Shown in pieces: positions 42,683-50,110 of a stretch of DNA of 64,000 nucleotides. How positions within the stretch are numbered: position 1 is the stretch's first letter; every line of letters begins with the position of its first letter. The notes beneath the pieces were generated by a model. That model was not told where the DNA came from and searched no databases. It worked only from the letters and a program-made list of their open reading frames with translations. The DNA is from CATOSK01 sp963665735. GTDB taxonomy: Bacteria > Chloroflexota > Dehalococcoidia > Lucifugimonadales > UBA3495. The DNA lies in contig OY762444.1 in the NCBI GenBank assembly GCA_963665735.1, positions 496,001 through 560,000 of the forward strand. Reading direction: 5' to 3'. A program made the position numbers and the translations under genes.

Positions 42683-43741
42683 TTGACTTTGGTTTCGGAA
42701 CAGTCAATTGACGATTTGGCGCAGCAGGCGTTGGCGGAATTGGACGCTGCCAGCGATTTGGAGGCCCTGGACCAGTGGCGCATCGCCTACCTGGGACGGC
42801 GGGGGCGGTTGACCAACGTGCTGAGAGGTCTGCCGCAGTTGGAGTTGGAGGAACGGCGGCGGCTGGGCGCGCTGGGGAATCGGGCCAAGGAATTGCTGGA
42901 GTCACGGTTGGCGGAAAAGTCGGGAGAGATTACCCGGGCCGGCCAGGCGGCGACTTTCGCCAGGGACCGGCTGGACGTGACGCTGCCCGGCCGGCCAGCG
43001 GCCATTGGGCGGCTGCATCCTTCGACGCAAATCGTGCGGGAGATTACCGAGGCTTTCGTCGGGATGGGGTTCAGCCTGGTGGAAGGGCCGGAAGTGGAAT
43101 GGGACAGGTACAACTTCGAGATGTTGAACATTCCGGCGGGACATCCGGCGCGGGATATGTTCAATACGCTGTGGGTGGACTACCGGAATGAGGCGGGGGA
43201 GTACCCGATGCTGCTGCGGACGCATACGTCGCCGATGCAGGCGCGGGTTATGGAAAGCATGGAGCCGCCGGTGCGGGTGGTGGTGCCGGGAAAGGTGTAC
43301 CGATATGAGGCGACGGACGCCACCCACGAATGGCATTTCCACCAGATTGAGGGGCTGGCGGTGGACGAGGGGATTACCTTCGCCGACTTGAAGGGTACGC
43401 TGTATGAGTTTGCGCGGCGGCTTTTCGGAGGGGAGCGTCGGGTACGGTTCCGGTGCGATTACTTTCCCTTCGTGGAGCCGGGGGTGGACGTTTCGATTGA
43501 CTGTTTCCTGTGCGAAGGGGACGGCGACGGGTGCCGGATTTGCCGGGACAGCGGTTGGATTGAAATAATGGGCGCCGGCATGGTGCATCCCAAGGTGCTG
43601 GCCGCCGTAGGGTACGACACGGAGAAATACACCGGGTTCGCTTTCGGCGTGGGGCCGGAGCGGGTGGCGATGTTGAAGTACGGGATTGACGACATCCGGC
43701 ATTTCTTCTCCAATGACCTGCGGTTTTTGCGGCAGTTTTGA
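42683..43741 (+). CDS. pheS: Phenylalanyl-tRNA synthetase alpha subunit
   Basis: About 352 residues. The N-terminal coiled-coil tRNA-binding region (residues about 5-90) is followed by the class II catalytic core: motif 1 region HPSTQIVREITEAFVGMGF, motif 2 GKVYRYEATDATHEWHFHQIEG, and motif 3 GFAFGVGPERVAMLKYG. An inserted Cys-rich loop CFLCEGDGDGCRICRDSGW is a probable zinc-binding variant found in some bacteria. TTG at 42683 is chosen because GGAG lies 5 nt upstream; TTG 42650 is further out. Confidence 0.95.
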   Translation: MTLVSEQSIDDLAQQALAELDAASDLEALDQWRIAYLGRRGRLTNVLRGLPQLELEERRRLGALGNRAKELLESRLAEKSGEITRAGQAATFARDRLDVTLPGRPAAIGRLHPSTQIVREITEAFVGMGFSLVEGPEVEWDRYNFEMLNIPAGHPARDMFNTLWVDYRNEAGEYPMLLRTHTSPMQARVMESMEPPVRVVVPGKVYRYEATDATHEWHFHQIEGLAVDEGITFADLKGTLYEFARRLFGGERRVRFRCDYFPFVEPGVDVSIDCFLCEGDGDGCRICRDSGWIEIMGAGMVHPKVLAAVGYDTEKYTGFAFGVGPERVAMLKYGIDDIRHFFSNDLRFLRQF

Positions 43742-43780
43742 CGAGTCCGAATCGGACACGGCAACTGTCTTGATACCAGG

Positions 43781-43828
43781 TTTTCACCCTCATCCTAACC
43801 TTCCCCTTGATAGGAAGAAGGGACGGGT
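43781..43828. repeat. Dispersed stem-loop repeat, degenerate
   Basis: CTTCCCCTTGATAGGAAGAAG variant of the dispersed stem-loop between pheS and pheT. Confidence 0.6.
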
Positions 43829-43857
43829 TTGGAAGTTTTTGGGTTGGTTGAAGGTTT

Positions 43858-46260
43858 ATGCGCGTTCCGCTTAGTTGGCTGAAAGAGTATGTTGACGTTG
43901 AGTTGCCGCCGGGGGAGTTGGCGCACCGGCTGACGATGGCCGGGGTGGAAGCCGGCGATGTTATCGAGTACGGGGACTGGTCGGGGTGTTTCGTTGGGCT
44001 GGTGCTGGAAGTGGAGCCACATCCCAACGCCGACCGGCTGACCCTGTGCCGGGTGGACATCGGCGGCGAAGAGTGGCAGGTGGTCTGCGGCGCGCCCAAC
44101 GTGGCGGCGGGGCAGAAGATTTGCTTCGCCAAGGTGGGGGCGAATCTTTACAACACCCATAGCGGCCGGCAAGAAAACCTGAAACCGGCGCGCATCCGCG
44201 GCGTAGTGTCGGAAGGTATGATTTGCTCGGAGCTGGAGTTGGGACTGGGAGAGGGCCATGAAGGGATTGTCGTGCTGGCGGAGGATGCCCCGGTGGGTAC
44301 GCCGCTGGACGACTACCTGGGGGACGCGGTGATTGACCTGGAGGTTACTCCGAATCGGCTGGACTGCCTTTCGATTTTGGGGGTGGCCCACGAAGTCGGG
44401 GCGATTACCGGAAAGGAAGTGCGGGAACCGGAAATCGGCTATGCGGAGGAAGGGCCGCCGATTGACGATGTGGCTAACGTATCGGTGGCGTGCCAAGACC
44501 TGGTTCCCCGGTACACTTGCAGCGTTATAGAAGGGCTGACGGTGGGGGAGTCGCCGCTGTGGATGCAGGAACGGTTGACCAAGGCGGGGCTGCGTCCCAT
44601 CAACAACGTGGTGGACGTTACCAACTTCGTGATGCTGGAGTTCAACCAGCCGCTGCACGCCTTTGACCTGGATAGAGTGCGCGACCGGACAATCATCGTC
44701 CGCCGGGCCAGGGCCGGGGAACCGCTGGAAACATTGGACGGGGTGCAGCGGGAGTTGAACTCGGACGTGGTGGTTATCGCCGATTCGCAAGACCCGGTGG
44801 GCATGGGCGGGGTCATCGGCGGAGCCAACAGCGAAATTGACGGGCGCACCACCCGCGTCTTGCTGGAATCGGCGACGTTTGACAGCCGCAACAACCGGCG
44901 GACGGCGGAGACGTTCCGGGTGCGTACCGACGCCAGCCAACGGTTCGAGAAGGGGCTGCGGCCCGAATTGGCGCCCATTGCGCTGCGGCGGGCGACCCAG
45001 TTAATCCAGGAAACGGCCGGCGGGCGCATCGCCCAAGGCATCGTGGACATTTACCCGGGGCGGGATGAGCCGTATCCGAAAGTGCCGTTGACGCTGAAAC
45101 GGCTGCGGCAAGTGCTGGGGATGGACATGGGCCTGGAGGCGGTGGAAAAGGTGCTGGGGTCGCTGGGGTTGGAGACGGCGCGGACGGGGGAGGAAAGCCT
45201 GGAGGCGACGGTTCCCTACTGGCGCAACGACATTTCCATCGAGGAAGACCTGATTGAGGAAGTGGTGCGAATCGTCGGGTATGACGAAGTGCCGACGACG
45301 ATGATGGCGACGCCGATACCGTACCATCGCCCGGCGCCGATGACGCAGTTGAAGGAACGGGTGCGGGAGGCGTTGGCCGGGGCCGGGTTGCAGGAAACCA
45401 TCAGCTACCCGGCCTTGGGGCGGCCCGACTTGGAGCGGCTGGGGCTTTGGGACGAAGACAAGCCGCCGCTGCGATTGGTGAATCCCATGAGCGGCGCCCA
45501 GGAATATCTGCGGACGACGCTGCGGCCCAGCCTGCTGCAAACGCTGCGGTACAATCAGGAACACCTGGACGGGTCTTTCCGGTTTTTCGAGATTGGAAAG
45601 GCGTTTCTGCCCAGGGACGGAGACTTGCCGGAGGAACTGGAACTGGCGGTGGGAGTGATTTCCGGGGCGCGGGGGGAACCGTCGTGGCTGGAGCCGGGGG
45701 GGAACCTGGATTTTTTCGACGCTACGGGGACAATTTCGGCGGCGTTGGAACGGCTGTCACTGGCGGCGGAGTATGTCGCGGCGGAGGACGCAAACTTCCA
45801 GCCGGGGCGGTGCGCCCGGATTGTCTGCGGCGGCGCTGAAGTGGGAATCGTCGGAGAGGTGCACCCGGAGATACGGCAGAGTTTCGGGTTGCGGGCGTCG
45901 GCGGTGGTGATGTTCGAGTTGCAGTTGGGACGATTGTTTAAGGCGGCGCCGGCGCGCCGGGCGTTCCAGCCCTTGTCGCGGTATCCGGCGGCGACCCGGG
46001 ACTTGGCGGTTGTGGTTGACGGGGAGACGCCGGCGGGGCGAGTTTTGGAGGTTCTGCGGCGGCACCGGCTGGTGGACAAGGTGACGCTGTTCGACGTTTA
46101 CACCGGGGAAAATATCCCGGAAGGAACCAAGTCCCTGGCCCTGCACGTGGAGTTCCAGTCGCCGGAGCGGACGCTGACCAACGAGGAAGTGACGCGGACG
46201 CTGGAGGGTCTGCTGCGGAACCTGGAACGGGAGACGGGGGCGCGGTTGAGGACGGGGTGA
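43858..46260 (+). CDS. pheT: Phenylalanyl-tRNA synthetase beta subunit
   Basis: 800 residues, full length. N-terminal MRVPLSWLKEYVDVELPP; the OB-fold tRNA-binding domain (about 40-150: VLEVEPHPNADRLTLCRVDIG); B3/B4 editing domain (about 210-380); B5 domain (about 400-470: YPKVPLTLKRLRQVLGMD); inactive synthetase-like core; and the C-terminal ferredoxin-fold anticodon-binding domain (FQPLSRYPAATRDLAVVVD to the end). It forms an alpha2-beta2 complex with PheS. Confidence 0.96.
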   Translation: MRVPLSWLKEYVDVELPPGELAHRLTMAGVEAGDVIEYGDWSGCFVGLVLEVEPHPNADRLTLCRVDIGGEEWQVVCGAPNVAAGQKICFAKVGANLYNTHSGRQENLKPARIRGVVSEGMICSELELGLGEGHEGIVVLAEDAPVGTPLDDYLGDAVIDLEVTPNRLDCLSILGVAHEVGAITGKEVREPEIGYAEEGPPIDDVANVSVACQDLVPRYTCSVIEGLTVGESPLWMQERLTKAGLRPINNVVDVTNFVMLEFNQPLHAFDLDRVRDRTIIVRRARAGEPLETLDGVQRELNSDVVVIADSQDPVGMGGVIGGANSEIDGRTTRVLLESATFDSRNNRRTAETFRVRTDASQRFEKGLRPELAPIALRRATQLIQETAGGRIAQGIVDIYPGRDEPYPKVPLTLKRLRQVLGMDMGLEAVEKVLGSLGLETARTGEESLEATVPYWRNDISIEEDLIEEVVRIVGYDEVPTTMMATPIPYHRPAPMTQLKERVREALAGAGLQETISYPALGRPDLERLGLWDEDKPPLRLVNPMSGAQEYLRTTLRPSLLQTLRYNQEHLDGSFRFFEIGKAFLPRDGDLPEELELAVGVISGARGEPSWLEPGGNLDFFDATGTISAALERLSLAAEYVAAEDANFQPGRCARIVCGGAEVGIVGEVHPEIRQSFGLRASAVVMFELQLGRLFKAAPARRAFQPLSRYPAATRDLAVVVDGETPAGRVLEVLRRHRLVDKVTLFDVYTGENIPEGTKSLALHVEFQSPERTLTNEEVTRTLEGLLRNLERETGARLRTG

Positions 46261-46447
46261 TGGCCGGTCGGCAGTTCAGATAGTTTCATCAACGGCCCCA
46301 ACCGTCATTCTCGCGAAAGCGGGAATCCACCTGCCACGGTCAGTTATCTGGACCACCCGAGAGGCAAAGCTTTCGTGTCCGGGAATCTGCCTTGATAGGT
46401 AAGGGCCGTTATAGTAAATTGGCATGACTTTGCGCCGAGGCTACGTT
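46261..46447. other. Short intergenic region with one hairpin repeat
   Basis: A CGTCATTCTCGCGAAAGCG hairpin of the dispersed family lies at 46303-46328. Nothing else recognised. Confidence 0.6.
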
Positions 46448-47911
46448 ATGCAGCAACACGAACATCATCACCGGGGCCATGAGGAACACGGACAATCTCA
46501 CGGGCATGGGCATGAAGGTGGCCACCCACGCCACGGGCGGGGCCATGACCACCATGAGGGCCACGGCCACCAGAGCCATCATTCGCATCATGGGGATGGG
46601 GACCACGAACATCCCCACAGCCACGGGCATGGGGACGCGCATGAGGATATGCTCTCGGTGGAGGAAGCTTTCGCCCGTATAATGGAGTGTTTCGCGCCGC
46701 TGGATACTGAGCGAAAGCCAATTCTGGATTGCCTGGGGCAAGTGCTGGCGGAGGACGTTGCTTCGCCGCTGGACTTGCCGCCGTTGGCCAACTCGGCGAT
46801 GGACGGTTACGCCGTTATCCAGCGGGATATTCAGGGCGCTGGAGGAGATGCGCCGCGCCGGTTGGACGTAATCGGCACGGTGGCGGCGGGCCAGGTGTCC
46901 ACCCAGACCGTCACGGAGGGGACGGCTATCCGCATTATGACCGGGGCGCCCATTCCCGCCGGGGCCGATACGGTAGTTCCCTTTGAGGAAACGGACGAAA
47001 TGGCCCGGCGGGATGCCGGGCAGTCGCTGGACGAAATCGGGATAATGGCGGACTTGCCGGCGGGCTGCAACGTGCGGCCGGCCGGGGAGGATGTGCGGCA
47101 AGGGGAGTTGGTGCTGGAGGCGGGAACGGTCATCCGGGCGTCGGAGGTGGGGGTGCTGGCGTCCTTGGGGATGGATAGCGTGACGGTAATCCGCCGGCCA
47201 GTGGTGGCGATTCTGTCCACCGGGGACGAATTGACGCCGGAAGGGGAGGCCCTGGAACCGGGGAAGATTTACGACAGCAACAGTTCGGGATTGGCGGCGT
47301 CGGTCATGGCCGTGGGCGGCGTGCCGCGGGTCTTGGGGATTGCGCGGGACAACCTGGAGGATATGCACCGGAAGTTGGAAGAAGTGGCCGGGGCGGACTT
47401 GCTGGTTACGTCGGCAGGGGTGTCCAAGGGTGATTACGACATCGTGAAGGATGTCCTGACCCAGCGGGGGGATATGAACTTCTGGTCGGTGCGGATGCGC
47501 CCGGCCAAGCCGCTGGCCTTCGGACACTTGGATTATGCGGAGCAAGGCCGGGTGCCGCTGCTGGGCCTGCCGGGGAATCCGGTCAGCGCGATGGTGGCAT
47601 TTGAGATGTTCGGAAGGCCGGCGATTTCGACGATGCTGGGCCGGGGCGCGCGGCGGCGGCCTTCGGTGGAGGGGGTCTTGACCGGGCCGATTTACAACGC
47701 GGACGGGCGGCGGGTCTATGCGCGGGTGGAAGTGGGGTTGCACGAAGGGACTTACTACGCGAATCCCACCGGGCCGCAGGGGTCGAATATATTAACGTCC
47801 ATGTCCCGGGCCAACGGGTTGGCGATTTGCCCGGCGGAGGAAACGGGCAAGTCGGCCGGCGACCGGGTGGAAGTAATTATGCTGGACTGGAACGAAGAGG
47901 TTGAAGTATGA
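46448..47911 (+). CDS. moeA: Molybdopterin molybdenumtransferase with a histidine-rich N-terminus
   Basis: About 487 residues. Residues 1-68 contain 26 histidines in HGHGH and HDHH-type runs, a metal-binding-like extension not usual in MoeA. The MoeA body follows from LSVEEAFARIMECFAPLD: NSAMDGYAVI, RIMTGAPIPAGADTVVPFEE, VAILSTGDEL, TSAGVSKGDYD and LLGLPGNPVSAMVAFEMF. MoeA inserts molybdate into adenylylated molybdopterin. The His-rich tail may store or deliver metal. ATG at 46448 is preferred (GAGG 8 nt upstream); ATG 46424 is in frame. The stop overlaps the next ATG (ATGA). Confidence 0.9.
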   Translation: MQQHEHHHRGHEEHGQSHGHGHEGGHPRHGRGHDHHEGHGHQSHHSHHGDGDHEHPHSHGHGDAHEDMLSVEEAFARIMECFAPLDTERKPILDCLGQVLAEDVASPLDLPPLANSAMDGYAVIQRDIQGAGGDAPRRLDVIGTVAAGQVSTQTVTEGTAIRIMTGAPIPAGADTVVPFEETDEMARRDAGQSLDEIGIMADLPAGCNVRPAGEDVRQGELVLEAGTVIRASEVGVLASLGMDSVTVIRRPVVAILSTGDELTPEGEALEPGKIYDSNSSGLAASVMAVGGVPRVLGIARDNLEDMHRKLEEVAGADLLVTSAGVSKGDYDIVKDVLTQRGDMNFWSVRMRPAKPLAFGHLDYAEQGRVPLLGLPGNPVSAMVAFEMFGRPAISTMLGRGARRRPSVEGVLTGPIYNADGRRVYARVEVGLHEGTYYANPTGPQGSNILTSMSRANGLAICPAEETGKSAGDRVEVIMLDWNEEVEV

Positions 47912-48333
47912 CCACCTGGGGAGCAGAGGTTTCGGCGACGGGGGATTCGCCCCTTTACTGCATCAGCTTTGAGAAACTGACGGCGTTGGGCCGGTCGGCG
48001 GTGACGGTGCTGGCGGCGCGGCGCGGGCCGGATTCGCCTTCGCGGGTGCAGGAGGATTTTACGCTGGACAACCCGCAGGAATTGGTGGAGGAGATTGCGG
48101 AGTTCGGGGCGCAGGAAGAGGGGTTCATCCGGGAGAATATGCCGGTGCAGGAGATTGTGTTCCGCATTCTGCTGGGGCGGCGGAATGAACCGACGCCGCT
48201 GGGGATGCTGCACCATGAGTTGACGGAAACGTGGTCAACGCCGACGCGCCCGATAAACTTGACGGAGGCGGGGTTGGCGCGGATTCTGGACGGGGATACT
48301 TACTACGGGTTTGAGCGGAGGGACGGGGGTTAA
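47908..48333 (+). CDS. Hypothetical protein coupled to moeA
   Basis: A 141-residue protein with ATG overlapping the moeA stop. No family recognised. It contains a short strand-rich N-terminus, an acidic helix NPQELVEEIAEFGAQEEGFIREN, and a C-terminal LTEAGLARILDGDTYYGFERR. Coupling suggests a role linked to molybdenum cofactor use. Confidence 0.55.
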   Translation: MTTWGAEVSATGDSPLYCISFEKLTALGRSAVTVLAARRGPDSPSRVQEDFTLDNPQELVEEIAEFGAQEEGFIRENMPVQEIVFRILLGRRNEPTPLGMLHHELTETWSTPTRPINLTEAGLARILDGDTYYGFERRDGG

Positions 48334-48364
48334 GGACGCCCTAGCGGGTTGAAGCTGGTTATGG

Positions 48365-48407
48365 GTAGGGGCGCACGGCGGTGCGCCCCTACTTTGCAAT
48401 CGTCCTG
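48365..48407. repeat. Dispersed palindrome plus single MITE terminus
   Basis: GTAGGGGCGCACGGC-type palindrome at 48365-48392 directly abuts a 17-nt copy of the MITE end, ACTTTGCAATCGTCCTG (48391-48407), the same as at 8650-8666. Confidence 0.75.
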
Positions 48408-48439
48408 CCCACTGGTAGGGGGATTTTTTGTGTTGGGGG

Positions 48440-48799
48440 TCAGGCGGCTAGTTGTTGGTTGGCTACGCCGACCAGCTTCTGGAAACCGTCGGGGTCGTTG
48501 ACGGCCAGGTCGGCCAGCATTTTGCGGTCAACCTCTACGCCAGCGAGTTTGAGGCCGTGCATGAACTGGCTGTAGGTAAGACCGGATTGACGGCAGGCGG
48601 CGCCGATGCGGACAATCCACAGGCGGCGAAATTCGCCCTTGCGCTGGCGGCGGTGGCGGTAGGCGTGAGTCCAGGCGTGGAGCAACGCTTCCTTGGCCCA
48701 CTTGTAGTTGCGATGGGATGAGCCTTGGAAGCCGCGGGCGGCCAGCAGGACTTTCTTGTGGCGGCGACGCTTGGTAACGCCGCGTTTTACTCTGGGCAA
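48440..48799 (-). CDS. rplT: 50S ribosomal protein L20
   Basis: 119 residues; MPRVKRGVTKRRRHKKVLLAARGFQGSSHRNYKWAKEA and RLWIVRIGAACRQSGLTYSQFMHGL are diagnostic. L20 binds 23S rRNA early in assembly. Third gene of infC-rpmI-rplT, 103 nt after rpmI. Confidence 0.97.
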   Translation of the reverse strand: MPRVKRGVTKRRRHKKVLLAARGFQGSSHRNYKWAKEALLHAWTHAYRHRRQRKGEFRRLWIVRIGAACRQSGLTYSQFMHGLKLAGVEVDRKMLADLAVNDPDGFQKLVGVANQQLAA

Positions 48800-48902
48800 G
48801 GTTTACCTCCGGGTAGGATTCCCAACGTGGCTGGGCTGGATTTTCGGATTCCGTTTGACGCCGGGGCGGGAATGTCTTTCACCCGGCGACGGGAAGGACA
48901 GC

Positions 48903-49100
48903 TTATCCGTAAGGCAACAGGCGCTTGAAACGCTTGATGTCGGCGGAGTCCACCGAGAGCTTGTCGGCGTATTTGCGGGTGACTTTCTTGGGTTTTTTGC
49001 GGCGCAGGTGGCTGCTCATGCGCTTGCGGCGCATGAGTTTGCCGGAGCCGGTGATGTGGATGCGGGCCTTGGCGCCCTTATGGGTCTTAAGTTTTGGCAT
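48903..49100 (-). CDS. rpmI: 50S ribosomal protein L35
   Basis: 65 residues; MPKLKTHKGAKARIHITGSGKLMRRK and SHLRRKKPKK are typical. Its start overlaps the end of infC by 14 bp. Confidence 0.96.
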   Translation of the reverse strand: MPKLKTHKGAKARIHITGSGKLMRRKRMSSHLRRKKPKKVTRKYADKLSVDSADIKRFKRLLPYG

Positions 49101-49644
49101 TGGCTAAATCTTCCGCTTTGTCTTCGGCAGTCTTGCCGGGCCCGGGGATGAGAATCATGGAGAGGGCACGGCCTTCCATTGCCGGGGCTTTTTCCAAGCG
49201 CACGTCATCCTTCAAGTCGTCGGCGACTTTTTTGAGGACGGAAAGCCCAAGCTGCTGGTGAACGGCTTCGCGGCCCCGGAACCGGACGGTGAGCTTGACC
49301 TTGGAGCCTTCGCCGATAAACTGGCGAACCTTACGCATCTTGGCTTCCAGGTCGTGACTGCCGATGTTGGGGCGGAAACGGACCTCGCGGAGTTCGGCGC
49401 TTTTCTGGCTCTTCTTGGACTCGCGTTCTCGCTTGGCGTACAGATAGCGCAGTTTGCCGTAGTCCAACAGCCGAGCCACGGGAGGGTCGGCGTTGGGAGC
49501 CACTTCCACTAAATCGAGGTCCTGCTGCCGGGCCATCTGAATGGCTTTGTCGGTGGCAACCACCCCCAATTGTTCCCCGCTTTCACCGATAAGCCGAATC
49601 TGGGGAGTGCGGATTTGCTCGTTGACTTTGTACTGCCTAGCTAT
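49087..49644 (-). CDS. infC: Translation initiation factor IF-3
   Basis: About 185 residues. The conserved N-terminus YKVNEQIRTPQIRLIGESGEQLGVV lies upstream of the first GTG (49569), so the real start is further up. No ATG, GTG or TTG is in frame there. ATA at 49644 lies 6 nt after a perfect GGAGG (49651-49655) and gives IARQYKVNEQIR, matching the family start. Non-AUG infC starts (AUU in E. coli) are known and permit IF-3 autoregulation. The C-terminal domain ends with RLEKAPAMEGRALSMILIPG. Confidence 0.93.
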   Translation of the reverse strand: MARQYKVNEQIRTPQIRLIGESGEQLGVVATDKAIQMARQQDLDLVEVAPNADPPVARLLDYGKLRYLYAKRERESKKSQKSAELREVRFRPNIGSHDLEAKMRKVRQFIGEGSKVKLTVRFRGREAVHQQLGLSVLKKVADDLKDDVRLEKAPAMEGRALSMILIPGPGKTAEDKAEDLANAKT

Positions 49645-49831
49645 ACTTGACCTCCATGAGCGGCTGTTAAAGCCGGCGGGGACTGATATGACGTATTACA
49701 AGGCTAAATGGGAATCCCGCCCTTTGTCAATAGGGGCAGCGTCATTGGGGGAAAATGCGTCGAGGGTGGAAATTTTTGCCAAGTCTTAGGGGATGTCCTC
49801 AATTTCGTTGATGGGCATTCCCGCAATCTGC

Positions 49832-49973
49832 CGTCATTCCCGCGAAAGCGGGAATCCACGTCCTCCGTCCAAAACCCGTCATACCGGCGAAGGCCGGTAT
49901 CCAGGATTCCTTGCCCACGCGGACGCTGTTGTATGCTTGGAATTTCTGTATTCCGGCCTTCGGCAGAATGACG
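49832..49973. repeat. Hairpin repeat plus 97-bp composite repeat (inverted copy)
   Basis: A CGTCATTCCCGCGAAAGCG hairpin at 49832-49857 is followed by a composite at 49877-49973. The composite has two imperfect hairpins joined by a spacer containing GTGGGCAAGGAATCC on the minus strand. The composite is repeated in the opposite orientation at 56199-56296. Confidence 0.8.
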
Positions 49974-50110
49974 ACAATTGAAATTGACGACACGACCCAA
50001 TGCGATTGCGTTGACTCCTTGTTTACTTTTGGATTGGTCGCTGACTCCTTATGTTACACTAGGCATTGGTCTAAACCAAGGCAATTCTAAGCATGACGGG
50101 GTTCTGAGGC

